A DNA stretch of 64,000 nt from Gavia stellata (lineage: Eukaryota; Chordata; Aves; Gaviiformes; Gaviidae), in NCBI RefSeq assembly GCF_030936135.1, contig NC_082602.1, positions 3,720,001 through 3,784,000 of the forward strand, written 5' to 3'. Below are positions 46,359 through 59,300 of the stretch, in pieces; within the stretch, counting starts at the first letter, position 1; every line of letters starts with the position of its first letter. A program made the translations under genes and the position numbers. The notes under the pieces are model-generated. The model was given only the letters and a program-made list of their open reading frames with translations. It searched no databases and was not told the origin of the DNA.

Positions 46359-48415
46359 GCGGGAACCACGGAGAGGCAGCAACTCCCCAGACCTGTGCAC
46401 ACCCCATTCGGCTTAGCAGGATCCCTCCCGGCGAGGCGGAGGCGGTAGCGGTCCCCGCCAGCGTCCCCCTCCCCGCCCGCCTCCCCCGACCCCTCTTTCC
46501 GGGGAGCGCGGTCCTGGCTTCACCCCCTTTACGGGTGACCGGGCCCAGCATCTGCCGGACGGAGCATCCCTTCCGGATCCGGCCCTATTCCTCCTCCTCA
46601 TCCCACCAGCAGCCTGATTTCGACCGGGCTTCTTTTTAAAACATCCCTTTGCCTCTTCTGCCGCCTCATGCTCTCCCCCCAAAAAAACCCCAAACCCTCC
46701 CGTTACCCCAAACCCCCCGTTACCGGCAGCTTGGCGGTCCGGAGCTGCGTCGCCCTCTTTGCCCCTTCTCCCGGAAAATTTGGGCAGCCTCTCGGGAAGA
46801 GGGGGAAAGAGTCGCTCTAAAAACCCAGCGCCCACTTGCACCCCGGGGCGGGGTTTTTTTTTGGTTCCCCCGGGACCGGCTGGCATTCGGTGGGGGACAA
46901 CGTTGGCAGCCTGTTCCCTTCGGTGCTCCGGGGGTCTGAGTTAGTCCCCGACGGTGTCGGGCAGCGCACCCGCATCTCTCTCCTACCCGGATTTCTTCCG
47001 TCTCGGTCCTTCGACGGGGGGCTGCGTCCCCGACCCGCCAGCCAGGACTCGGAGCGGTGTAGCCATATGTTACACAAAACCCCCCTTGCTTTTAGTTTTT
47101 TGGTACTAAAAAGGGGCACTTTACTGGCAACGCTTCTTTTTTTCGGGCTGGGAAAGTGCTTTCAAGTGCTTTATTTTTTTTTTTTTAACCCCCCCTTTTT
47201 AAAATGTGAATAATACAGAAGCGAAATCCCTCGGTGCCGTTGGATGTCTCAGGAATAGCTGGGCGCCCGGGGAGGGGAACGCGGGGTGAGATGCCGCAGG
47301 GATGCGACGCTGCGGCCGGGAGCATCGCAGCCGCACCCGGGGTGCTCCGGTTGCAGGGTGCCGGCGTCGGTGCCATCCTCCGCTTGCTTTTTGCGCCGGG
47401 GCTTCCCTCGGCCGGCTCGTGCTGCCGCCGATAAAGGGTTTCCCCGTTAAACTGCCCGCCTGCGGCGGCTTTGCCGGCCTGGCACATCGTGGCCATCCTG
47501 CCTGTGCCCGGCATCTTGAAACCCCCCCGGCGTTGGGATTATTTTTTTTTTTTCTCCTCTCTTGGTGCGACTCTCGCCTCGAAGAGCAATGTTTGGTGAG
47601 GGCGTGCGTGGTAGGGGACGCCGCGGCCGTGCCGTGTTGTGCCCCCCGAGCCCGCCGGTCCCCCCCCATTATTTTTTTTTACTACCTGTTGGGAGCCGTC
47701 AACAGCTTCGCAACCTTCTCAAGTGCCATTTTATCAGCCCCCACCTGAGTGCCTGCTCCATCCATCCTCCCTCCCTCGCCGGGGTCCCCCCTCCCCGGTA
47801 CCCAGCCCCGGGGACCCGCTGCCTGCCGGGGCGGTGGCTCCGCGCGCCGGGGACGGGTACTCCCCGCCCCGGCATCCCTGCCGCAGGCTTTGTGCACTTT
47901 CCGTCCGGTAATTTATTTCTCTCGGTGTGTTTGGCGCGGGTCGGCGCGGCGGCTGGTTGCGAGCTCCCATCTTCCACCCGCTTTTCTCGCAGGGGGGGTG
48001 GGGGTGCCGCTCGTTTTGGGGGGGGAAAGGCAAAAAACAAAAAAAAAAAACCACAAAACCAAGGGAATGGGATGCCTCTCCCATCCTTTTCCCTTGCACG
48101 GGTAGCGCGCGGTGGGATGCGATGTAAACTTGTAGCCGGCCGTCGTAGGCGCACGAGTGAGTGAGTGCAAGTAGAAATATGTATATGCGTGTGGGTGGGT
48201 GGTGATAAGACACACACAAATATATATATTATATATAAATAAATATATTTTCCTTAAAGCGAAGATCCTAGGAGGTCTGTTAGGTCCTCAGATCGAGGGA
48301 GCGGCAGGGGCAGGGGGCGAGGACATCCTTGGCGGAGCGGGGACGGCCGCCGCGGATGCAGGGACCCGGCGCCCTCGGCACAGCCACTCGTTTCGGGAAA
48401 CCTGCTCTCCAAGCC

Positions 48416-48442
48416 AAAAAAAAAAAAAAAAAAAAAAAAAAA
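48416..48442. repeat. A27 homopolymer
   Basis: Twenty-seven uninterrupted adenines lie inside the presumed EIF4EBP2 3' UTR. No LINE or SINE body is recognisable directly upstream. Confidence 0.9.
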
Positions 48443-50849
48443 TATCCGAGGACAACTTGACTTACGGACAGGAGCCGGAGGGAAACCACTTTTTTTTCTA
48501 AACGCCCCCTTTCCCGACCTCCTTTCGTCTCTGTTCCCCATCCCAGCGACTTTCTCCCGGTTCTTTTTCGTAACCGGGCTCGGGGCTGAAGAGCAGGGAG
48601 GGAGTGCCCGGCCTCGCCGGGGCAGCTCCTCTGCTAGTCAGGGTATAGATTTGGGTTTTGGTTTTTTTTTTACCGTCTCTTCAAGCAGGTGTTTGGGAGG
48701 AGAAAAGCTCTCGTCAGTGGTTGCTGTTACAGTGAGATCAATAAAGATCTTGGTTCTATTAAACCGAGGTGCTGGAGGTTTCTTCTGACCGTGACTTGGG
48801 GTGCGGGATGCGGATTTTCCCTTCCCTACGGAGCAAACGCCGCCTGGGCTTCGCCCCCCTCGCGGGTCAACCTTCCTTCCTTTATATTTTAGCTTTTTTT
48901 TTTTTCCCCCCCTCCCAAATTCTTTAGGTGAGTTGCTTTCCACATTTCCAATCTGGAAAAAAGCGGATCCGGGCCAAGGATGGTAAATCAGGAGCGACCC
49001 CCCCGTCTCTCGCCGGCCGTAACTCGGCGTTACAAAGAGCAGGGGATGGTCCAACCCAGAACCAACAGCCAGGGGTTAAGGGGGGGGACTCGACTGCAAA
49101 ATTTCCTGTCCAGAAAAATCTGATTTTTACCATAGAAGGGTCTCCCGCGTACAAAATCGCTGCAAACCGGTCATTCCTCCTGCGCCACCAGGTGCAAAAC
49201 CCTATACGGACCTGGGCGTCAAACTAGAGGTGCCGGAGAAACACGTTGCGACGCGTCCAAGCCAGCCTCCGAGCGTGCAGATAAACCCCTGCGCTTAAGC
49301 CGAGCTTAAACTGCAACACCCCAGCGATTTCCCACGTTCTGCTAAATGCACGTTTGCACCAGCCCAGGGGAGCGCCCCACGCCCCGGTGACCCCTTCCAG
49401 CCGAAAAGAGCGTCCGCCAGCGCCCGTCCCCGCCACGCGAGCGCTGGGCAAGCTCCCCGAAGGTCAGCCGCGCCGCTAAAGCCGTCGCGTAACGCCGAGT
49501 TTTGGGTGCCGGGGGCTGGAAAGCTGTCACGAAGCCGAAGCTGCCTTCCCAATTGGCGCTGGCCGAAGGGGAGCAGGTGAGTGCGAGCGTCGGGGTACAC
49601 CCACCCTCCTCCTTGAGGGCCCCGATGGACCTTAACAGCGCCCAGCAGCCTCACCTGGGGTCCCCCCCCGTGCCCAGGAGCGCGTCGGAGCCCAGCCCTG
49701 GCCTGGCTGCGTCCCCCAGCGCGTGCCGTGGCCTCGGCTTGTCCCATCTCCGCTGCTTCCGGAGGGACCCAGCCCAGGATCGTGCCCTTGCAGGGGGCTG
49801 TGCTGGTGCAGGTGTGTTGCCACAACCTCCCCTGGTCCAGGACAATTGTCACTTTAATAATAGATATCTCTATTTTTAAGTTTTAAACCAAGAAGCGGCA
49901 AAGTCAGCCTTTTTTTTATACATATATGTATAGTGACTTCAGGATGCGGACCCCCACGTGCGAAATACCGCGGCAGCGCGCCGCATTCCCAAACCGCCCG
50001 CGCCCGCTCGGGTCCCACGGGTGAAGGCGGGAGGGTGACGCCAAAGGTGCCACGGATCGGGGTTTTGGGGTGGGGGGGTCCTTGTGCACCCCGGCTTGGC
50101 CGCAACCGGTGTGGTCCTGCCCGTGGATGCGGGCGCATATTGCAGCGGCTCCGCCGGGAGCCCGGGGAAGGGCTGTCACGTTGCGCCATTACCCGGGTTA
50201 TTATTAAATTATTATTGTTATTACATTATTTTTATTACTTGCGCTCGTCTCCAGCCTGATCCTGAGTAAAAAAAGTGGGATGTAGGAGGAGGTGCCGGTG
50301 CACGGCTGCTCCCTCCTGCAGTTTCTCCCCAAAATTCTGGCTCCGGGGGTCGTTTCTTACCTGAAGTCTCTATTAAGGGGGTGCCGAAAGCTTGTCGGGG
50401 CACCAAAATCTGAAGGAAAGCTTGGAAACAGGCGGCAAGGCTTTTTAAAAAAAAAAAAATACGAAAGAAAATAAAAATAAGACATTTTTCCTTCCACCAC
50501 TGAACGGGAGCGGTGGGTCGTGGGCTGTTCTTCTTTCATTCTAAAATATTATCGGATTTTGAAGCATGTGGACGGCGGGGAGGAGCGAGATGAAAAAAAT
50601 GCTGACGAGGCATTTGGGAGCTCCCCTCTCCTGGCTTTGGCTTTGCCCAGGCGATGCCAAGCTTAGGGGAGCGGCAACTGTTTTCCTCCTGAAATTTTCG
50701 GGTGCTTTTGAAAGATTTTTAATGGTGGCTTCCAAAGCCCCCGCGACGAGGCGCGGGCACGTGGGGAGCCCCGGCTTTTGGTGCGCTCCTTAGGGCGGGG
50801 GGAGTCTCTAGATGCTCATTCGGGAGGTAAAAATGGAGAATTAAAAAAA

Positions 50850-50871
50850 AATAAATATTAAAATCAATAAA
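50850..50871 (+). terminator. EIF4EBP2: Candidate distal EIF4EBP2 poly(A) signals
   Basis: Two AATAAA hexamers (50850-50855 and 50866-50871) sit in the most A/T-rich patch before GC content rises again. Confidence 0.45.
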
Positions 50872-51915
50872 ATTTCAATCTAGGAGCGACGCTCTTAATT
50901 GATAGCGAGCTGTAAAGGGACTAAGCCAGGGTAGTTTCGCATGCGGCGGGGTGAATGAAACCTCGCTCGGATTTATAGCTCTCCATCTCAGTTTTAAACC
51001 GGAGCAGTCGCCGTCTGCGCGTGCGACCGCCCTGTGGCGTTCGGCCGTAAAATTCAGCAGAGCGGCTCAGGAAAGGGTATTTTGGCCGAGCCCAGGGCCG
51101 GGAGCCTGGCTAGTATCTAGGCTCCCGATTAACAAACTTTCCAGCCCTGCTTTCCAGCCGTTACCATTTTCGGCCTGTCTCCGGGCTCCGTTTACATTCC
51201 TGGCCCTCCTTCCCAGCGCCGGTGAACGCGTTAACGCCGTTTTTCTCTTTTTTCCTTCGGTCTCTTGGTGTCCTGGAAACATTTATTTGGCGGTGCCTGC
51301 CGCAGCAGCGCCGGCGGCCGTGGATGGTGCCGGGTGCGAGCAAGGCTGTAGCGCCGGGGCGTTTTGGGGGGGTCTCTGAGGGAGGTGGGGCTGGGGTCCT
51401 CCTAGATGGGGCTCTCTGAGGGCTGAGAGCTCAACCCAAATGAAACGGGGGAAGGCAGCTGGGAGCTGGAGGAATTGGGTTTTTACAGATTCGCTAAAAT
51501 AGCGTCTTTCCGCGGCAGCGGAGTAAGCGCGATCGATGCCCGTTGGCAACGAGGGAAGCCTGAAGTCATCTCAGGGCTCGACTCGGTGCTGTGATGGAAA
51601 CCAGCAGGAGATGAGCAGACCCCGCCGGTACCGGCAGAGCCGGCGCAGGAACCCACCACGGTGCCCGGACGGGCAGGCTGCTGCAACCAGCTGTGTTTGG
51701 GGCTGGGAAAGGGACGCGAGGGATCCAGCTCCGCTTAGGGCAGCCGCTTCCCACCCTACTCCCTCCCTCCTCTTCCATTTCTGGGAAGGAAAAGGGCGTT
51801 TTGGCTTTGAGAGGTGCTGCCTAAACTGCTGTTGTCCTTCTGAACCTGGGCGGGGTGGTGGCATCTGCCGGTCCCCTGTCTGTCCCCAGGGGGTGACAGC
51901 AGGAGGGGATGTGAA
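50872..51915. other. Intergenic DNA, EIF4EBP2 to minisatellite
   Basis: About 1 kb of mixed sequence without recognised coding exons. No TGF-beta-type cysteine-knot exon (NODAL) is visible here or further right. Confidence 0.5.
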
Positions 51916-52900
51916 GGATCAGTGTGGCTGGGGGTGCTGTGTGCTGGGGGGCCCTCAGGGATGGGTGCTGTGGCTGGGGGGTGCTGTGTGCTGGGGGTCC
52001 TCCCAGGGATGGGTGCTGTGGCTGGGGGGTGCTGTGTGCTGAGGGTCCCCTCAGGGATGGGTGCTATGGCTGGTGGGTGCTGTGGCTGGGGTCCCCTCAG
52101 GGATGGGTGCTGTGGCTGCTGTGTGCTGGGGGTCCTCTCAGGGATGGGTGCTATGGCTGGGGGGTGCTGTGTGCTGAGGGTCCCCGAGGAGATGGGTGCT
52201 GTGTGCTGGGGGTCCCTGGGGGGATGGGTGCTGTGGCTGGGGGGTGCTGCGGCTGGGGTCCCCTCAGGGATGGGTGCTATGGCTGGTGGGTGCTGTGTGC
52301 TGGGGGTCCCCTCAGGGATGGGTGCTATGGCTGGTGGGTGCTGTGTGCTGAGGGTCCCCTCAGGGATGGGTGCTGTGGCTGGGGGTGCTGTGTGCTGGGG
52401 GTCCCCGGGGGGATGGGTGCTGTGGCTGGTGGGTGCTGTGGCTGGGGTTCCCTCAGGGATGGGTGCTGTGGCTGCTGTGTGCTGGGGGTCCTCTCAGGGA
52501 TGGGTGCTGTGGCTGGGGGGTGCTGTGTGCTGAGGGTCCCTGAGGAGATGGGTGCTATGGCTGGTGGGTGCTGTGGCTGGGGGTCCCCTCAGGGATGGGT
52601 GCTGTGGCTGGGGACTGTAATGTGCGATGGGGCCCCTGAGGAGTGTGGGTGCTCCGTCCCGGGGGGTCCCCTCAGGGATGGGTGCTGTGGCTGGGGGTCC
52701 CTGAGGGAGTGGGTGCTGTGGCTGGGGTTCCCCGAGGGGATGGTGCTGTGGCTGGGGGGTGCTGCGTGCCGAGGAGGTGCCCCCCGGGACGGGTGCCGTG
52801 GCTGGGGGCTGTAATGTGCGATGGGGCCCCTGAGGAGTGTGGGTGCTCCGTCCCGGGGGGTCCCCGAGGGGATGGGTGCTGTGAGCGGGGGACGCTGCAT
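51916..52900. repeat. ~49-bp minisatellite upstream of PALD1
   Basis: The tandem array has a unit of roughly 49 bp: GATGGGTGCTGTGGCTGG, then GGGGTGCTGTGTGCTGGGGG, then TCCCCTCAGGG. Shorter deletion variants are mixed in. It becomes irregular after about 52620. It is G-rich on the + strand and open in all + frames because of the repeat. Confidence 0.92.
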
Positions 52901-52969
52901 GCCAGGGGGTCCCTGGGGGGGGGCGGTGCTGTGGCCGGGGGGGGTCCCCGCGGTGCTGGGGGGTGCAGC

Positions 52970-53330
52970 GTGCCGGGGCACCACGGCGGGGCGGGCCCGG
53001 GGCGGGGGGCGGGGGGGGGCGGTATGTCCCGGTCCGGGGGGCGGTGCTCGGCGGCCGGTGGGCGCGTCCCGGGGCCGCCCCTCCTCCGGCTCCGCCTGCG
53101 CCCCCGCCCCCTCCCCCGCCGAGGCTCCGGCGGTCGGGGCGGCCGCGGGGCTGCGCTCCCGCCACCGCGCTCCCGCCGCCCCCATGGGGCGCCCGACGGC
53201 GCGGCCATCCCGGCGCGGGAGCTGAGCCCGGAGCCGCCGCCAGGTACCGCACCCCGCCCCCCCCGCCCCGGGACCGGGACCGGGACCGGGACCGGGCATC
53301 CCCCCCTCGTCCCCTCCCCGGGCGGGGGGG
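52970..53330 (+). promoter_or_regulatory. PALD1: CpG island, probable PALD1 promoter and non-coding first exon
   Basis: A very dense CpG island without a TATA box contains a good splice donor (CCGCCAG|GTACCG) with the exon end at 53243. The PALD1 ATG exon begins at an acceptor (60794/60795), so a 5' non-coding exon is needed, and this is the best candidate. A short (GGGACC)n run (53270-53295) lies just inside the proposed intron. Confidence 0.45.
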
Positions 53331-56300
53331 GGGTCGCTTCCCCACCGGCTGCCTGGGGAGGGGGGGAAGGCGGAGGGGGCAGGCTCAGCCGTGGGGTACC
53401 GGCTGCGAGTCGGGCGGCCCCTCGGGGGGTGCCCCCCTCCGCCTCCCGGCGCCACCCCGGGGGGGGGGGGGGGGGTGTTGCTGCCCACCCATCGCGGGGG
53501 GGGGGGCAGGTGCCGCTGCTGGGTGCAGCCTTCCCCCCGCGGGGCCGGGGCCCTTGTTGGGCCGGGGTCCCCCGGCCCCAGCACCCGTGCGAGGGGGGGA
53601 AGCTGTCTGCTGCCCCGGGAGCACGAACCCCCCCGGTGTGGGCATGAGGTGCCCAAACCCCGGCGAGGAGGGGTTCTCCGCAGCCGAGGCCGTGCTCCCC
53701 ACCTCCAGAAAACAGATGGATAAGTAGTTTTGAGGCCCAGCATCCGCCCCGCCGCCTCCTCCCGGCTCTTGTGCCTTTGCAGTCCCGTTCCCTGTTTAAA
53801 AGGAGCTTTTCTCTCCCTGGAAGGCAGCCCCGCAGGAGGCTGACCCCGACGGGGAGCCCGGCGTGGCCGTCTGCCGGTGCCCGCTGCGGCCGGAGCGCCC
53901 CGAAGTGAGTTTTGGGGTTTGCATCTCTTGTCTGCTTCCCTTACACCCCCAAAAGGCGCCCGGGGAGCAGGCTCTGAGCCGGGGAAGCTGCGGGATGGCT
54001 CCCTGCTGGAGGATGAAGACGGAGGAGGAAGAGGAGTGGATGTAACCGCGGTCCCTTCCCTGCTCGGGGAGCATCCCGGTCTGGGGTTTGGCTCCGCAGC
54101 CTCCCATTTGGGGAGCGCAGGAGGAGCAGGAAACCTGGGATCGCTCAGCGATGGCTTTCCCACTGGCACGTACGTGCGGGGTATGTCGCGGAGCCCGGTG
54201 GGCTCCCGTCCCTGCGTAGGACGGGGTCACCCTCGCGGCTGTGTCGCCCGGGCAGAGCCGGGACGCGGAGGGTGTCCTAGGAGAAAAGGCTGCCTGCTCT
54301 CGCTGAGCCCAGCCTCTGTAGCTGTCGGGGCTGAAAACTTCCAGAAACTGCGTCCAGGCTGCGTTTCCTATGGCTGCCGGACTTTTCCGCACCGCTTCCT
54401 CTACCCTTTCCCCGGCGCATCGCTCCTCTTAGCGCCGGGGCTGGGGGGGGGGGTGAACACCACCTCTTCTCCCCGCAGCGCTCCGGACCGTGGCACTCGT
54501 GACATCCCGAGCTTGTTACCCCATCCCCAGATGGGGGGGACAGCAGGTTTTGGGGTGGCTGGGCTGGGAGCGGGCAGGCGTGCAGGCAGTGGTGGTGGGA
54601 CATTTCCTTCCTGGAAGGCAGGAAGTGATTCTGTCTTTGCACGAATGACACGGAGCCTAAAAATAACCGGCAGGTCTCTGTTGTGAGCAAATACCCCCCT
54701 GGGATTTGCTTGATTTCGCTTGATTTAAGAGACCGGGGTCGGGGCGGGGGGAGAAGAGAGCCTGGGACCGCGTGCCAAACCACCGAGCGTGCAAAGGCGG
54801 GCGCGACGGCGGGCGCGGGCGCGCATAAGGTGCCGCTTGTGTTGCGAAAAGGTGCGGTCTGCAGCAGCCCGCCTTTGAAAAGCGGCCCCCTGTAAATGGA
54901 GCCGTCCCGTTGCTCCGCCAGCCTTCCCCGTCGGGGAGGGGAGCCGGTGGTTAGCTATGAATAGCACAAAATCATAGCCCTCGCCTTCCCGAAACGCCCT
55001 GGCCGGGCTTCTCGTGGCGCTGAGCCTCCCGGGCTTGGGAGCGGGGTGCTGCGACGTGGGTGCCGCGACGTGGGTGCCACCCCGGGGTCCCCACCCTGGG
55101 GGACACCCCCCCCTCTCCGCCCCGCTGCTGGCCAGCGCGGGGTCACGCCGCAAAACCTTTTCCACCAAGGCGGTGGAAAATAGCGCGGGGTGAAAAATTT
55201 GGCGGAGCGGGGTGAAAAATTTGGCCGAGTGGGTTTGGGCGTGGGGCCGTGGCGCTTCCTGGTGAGTCGGGGAGTCTTTGGTGTCGCAGGAAAGCTCCTC
55301 CGCGGGATGGCCGTCTCTTTGGAGATGCCCCCGGCCTTTATCTCCATCCTTTAGGGCTTTTATTTCTTTGCGCTATTGAAAGGAAACTCTTCAGTATGCA
55401 TGCTCGCAGACCTTGAAACCGCTGGCAGCGGGCTGACAGCACAACCGGCCGCGCCGGCGCTTGCAAATTAGGGCTTTGTTCCTCTTCCCGTTGACGCTGG
55501 TTGATAAAACCCCTCGCTTAAACATCAGGCAGCCCGAGCATCGCCTGCATGCCCGGGAGCCGCCTCTCGCCCCTTGGCCCCGCCAAGCAGCACCCCAGGG
55601 ACCGGCGTGATGTGTGAGGGGACTTGGGGGGGTCTTATAAAGGGCCGTAAAGGGGTTTTTTGGAGGGGAGAGGGTGCGTGCGGTAGCCGCTCATCCAAAG
55701 GGCGTCCTGCATCTGGGCTGCTGTTAAAGGTGGGCTCTGTGCAAAGTCGGGGCGGCTCAGCCAAAAAAGCCGTGTCCCGCTGCCGAGGAGACGTTTATAT
55801 CTGAATTCCCCCCGTGCATCGCCCGGGCTTTGCTTAGCAAGGAAGGTTTGACGCTGCTGATTCACAATTCACCGTAAACCAGGTTTGGGAGCAAGGGCTC
55901 CCCCCCCGCTGGGGACCAGCACCCTCCCATCAGCGGCCGCCTCCGTGGTGGGGTGCAGAGTCGCACCCATGTTTCTGGAGCGATGTGCCTGGACGCCTTC
56001 TTTTTCTCCCCCTCCCCGACTCCCCGCCTCAAACAGCTTTCCCGGATTTCGGGATAAGGACCGAGTCGCTAAAGGCGGGTTGGTCACGCGGAGGCTGGGG
56101 ATGCGGCGCTCGGTTTTCCGCCAAGCGGCAGGAGCGCGTCAGGGAGGGGGTGTGAAACGCCGGGTCCTCGTTATCCCGACGCTCCTGCTTGGATTTGGGG
56201 GGAGGGCGTCCTACTGATGCTTTCCCCTCCTCCCTGGCAGATGCCGGCGGTGGAGCACAGGGCGCGCGGGGGATCGGCAGCACCGATCTCGGCCTGATTG

Positions 56301-59300
56301 AGAAATACCTCTGTACTTTCTAGGAAACGCTGCTTATTTAGTTATATTTTTGGCTGTCGGCGCTGGCTCTCCGAGGAGCCCGTGAGAATGGAACGCGGTT
56401 GCTTTTGCTTGTTTAAAAATAATAATAAAACAATCAAGGCTTGTAAAAGCAGAGCTGGCCGCTGCAAAGTTGCCTTTCCAGAGCCTTTTCCAGAGCCTTT
56501 TCCTCCCCATTGCAAAGCGTTTTTGGGTCGGTTTAAGGCATTTTGGGTCGCGTTGCTTGCTTGCCTTATTTCACCCCTGCAGCTCGGTGATGCGAGCGAC
56601 GCATTTCAAAGAAACTGTGGCTTAATACGTTACTTCTCACCTTTTCTTTTTGGTTTATGTTTTTTTTTTTTAATAAGCCAAGCTGCTTCCTTCCGGCATC
56701 ACCTGGAACGAGAGCCCGGTTCCCACGCAGCCTCTGCTCCGGGATATCTCCCGACACATGTGAGCTCCCCCAGCAAAGGGCTTGCTGTTTGTGTGTTATT
56801 TTATTTTCCCTGGGTTTTTTTGAAAAAGAGGGTTAAAGAGCACGCCGGGGCGGGGGGCTCGGCTCCAGCCTTTCCTCCGGGGCTCCGTGATGCCCCTCCG
56901 GCTTCCTGCCAGCCGCCGTGGTGTTTCCTGCCTCCCCGCTTGGGTCAGCGGTGCTGGGTGCTCCCCAGTCCCTCGCGGATGCATCCGTGCCGGCTCGGTG
57001 CCGAAAAGCTGCCAGGGCTGGCCCCGCGGTCAGGGGAGGGATGGATGCCTTAAGAGGATGCTGCAATTGCTGCTGCTTCCCAAAGGGCTTTGCACTTTAT
57101 TTAAAAAAAAAAAACCCTATAAAATAACCTGAGGATGCACGGAGGGAGATTTATTTGATTTATTTCCTGCTGACAATGAGGCAGCCGGGCAAGCGCACGC
57201 TTCCTCCTCATCGTGGCGGCCGGGGCAGATGCATCCTGCAGCTGCAGCCCGGCCACCCCCCGCTATATTTAGTCCATTGTTTGCTCCGGCTTTGAGTCCT
57301 CGCCAGGTCCCTGGCCGCGGGAATAACCCCCGTGCCGGGCGGCGGGGGGAGAGGAGCAGCTTGGGAAGGTGGGGGGGCTGAGGACTGTACATCGTCGTGA
57401 CTTAGGTGGGAGAGGCCGCGGAGCCCGTGCGCCGTCTCTTGGGATGCTCAAGCAGCATCCCGGCACCGTCTGCGGCTCCTCCGGCGTTCCCCATCCACCC
57501 CGGGCTCGGCGGGGCTGGACATCCTGGGCGAGGGTCTAGAGGGGAAGGATCTATACATTCCCCACCTGTAGGCTCCGGTTTCTCGTTAGGCAGCGAGAAT
57601 AATTAACCGGTGGCCGGTGGAGCTTTGAATTTAGGCAAAACACCTGGAGAAGAACAGTGCCGGTCTGTTCAGGTGGGAGGTGCCCTTGCAGGGCGTCAGT
57701 CCTTTTTGCGGCTGGGGAGAAAATGAGCTCTTTGTTAACGAGCCGCAGGGATGATTTGTCTCCGGCTTGGCTTTTAGGTCCCTGGTATTAAGGCGGTGAG
57801 CGCCAGCGAGGGGATGAGCGGGCTGGGTGAGTATTCTTGGGGTTCGTTCCTGCGACCCTCGCCCTGGGGAGAAGATGCAGGCAGGAGGCAAGGATGCTGC
57901 GCAGGGGGTTTTGTCGCTGCATCCTCTCTCTCCTAGAAGGAAAACCCCTCAATACGGCGTCGCGCAAGGGAAGGGATGCTCGAAACCGGCTCGCCCCGGC
58001 CGATGGCTAACACTGTCATAAAATCCACGCGGATTGCGTTTGAGCCTCCCAACTTCTCACAGGGGCATGAAAACAGAGCAAAGCCCCGCCAGCTTGGCTG
58101 GTTTTTTGGGAATAACTCAGATCTTAACATTCCGGGCTGAGATGTCGGATGCAGCGTGGGGTTCTTTTAAATACAGGTAAAATAATAAAACTGGTTTTTG
58201 TTTTTTTTTTTTTTTTTAATGAGTAAGTCGCCTGCCTGAGCACCTGCTTAGTGTTCGCTGACAGTGTTCAACTATCGGGGGGAAAAACCCTGATATTTGG
58301 GCTCATCCGGAGCCCTTTGGTGGCCCGGTCCCTCCCAGGCTGGTCCCTGGGCTCCTGCCCGCCTTGGCTCGCCTGCGACAGCAGCTCCGTTGCATCTCTT
58401 CTCGTCGCAGCCACCGGCGATCATGCGGAGAGTTTTCAGGCAAGGCCGTTTTATCCCGTTTCCTGGGATAGGGTTTTGCTTCCCCACCCATCCCGTTTTG
58501 CGTCCTAACTTGCAGGTTGGGCACCGGGAGGGTGTAAGCCCTCCCGCTCCCATCGGATGCAGCAGTACCGGTAAATAGCTGCTCCCGTACGGATAACACC
58601 AGCGCTTCCCTCTTCCCCGTGGCTTGTTAGAGCAGTTCCCATGGCGGCCCAGAGTGCCCATTTTGGGTTATTTTGGTACTTTTCTAGAAGATGCGCGCTT
58701 TTGTCCGCCCAGCCGAGGAGTGTGGGGAGAAGAAGTTGGAATGTGATTTCCTCTCTCCATTCATTTTGTGGTTTGGAAGACCATTTCCACATCTGCCCGG
58801 CGTCTTTTATGTCTGTTATTTGATGGTGTGGTTTGTCGGGCAAAAAAAAAAATACCCCCGAGGGGATTTATGGCGAAGGTGGGTGACTGCGGCGGGGGGA
58901 GAAGGACGAAGGAAATACAGAAGCTGCCTGCGTCTGCCCGCAAGTTGAGGGGTGAGTCTCCATCCCCCGGCACAGGGATGCTGGAGCAAACCCAGATGGG
59001 TCGGTACGGCTCATCGGGCTGCGCCGGCTGCTTTTGAAAAGACGCGCCGATTCTGAGCAAAATAAGGAGGGAAAAAAAAAAAAGCATCTTGGCTGAATGC
59101 CCCCCTCCTGCTTGCTGGCTGAGCTCTCCGAAGCCGTGAGTGCCTGCCCTGAAACACTTGAAACCTCCCTAAATATATATATATATATATTCTTTTTTTT
59201 TGCTTTATTTTTGCCCCAATGGTGTTTATGTGAACGAAAAGCATAAGGGGACTTGGAGAAATGGCACTGGCCTGAAACTGGGTGCTTTTTTTGTCCCCTT

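Larger units (their letters stand above)
46359..50871 (+). other. EIF4EBP2: Probable long 3' UTR of EIF4EBP2
   Basis: The 4.5 kb after the stop holds no recognisable exon. It is richer in A/T runs than the flanking islands and contains several AATAAA hexamers (48238, 48740, 50850, 50866). Mammalian EIF4EBP2 has a 3' UTR of several kilobases, so I read this as one transcription unit with alternative ends. It includes an AT repeat (about 48219-48250), the A run at 48416-48442 and T-rich segments. Without RNA data the end is uncertain. Confidence 0.5.

Noticed and set aside
51922-53345. Long Gly/Trp/Cys-rich frames on + and Pro-rich frames on -
   Set aside because: Products of the PALD1-upstream minisatellite and the CpG island; no recognisable domain.
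53877-54686. A 269-codon open frame within the proposed PALD1 intron
   Set aside because: Low-complexity composition, no family resemblance and no supporting splice pattern.
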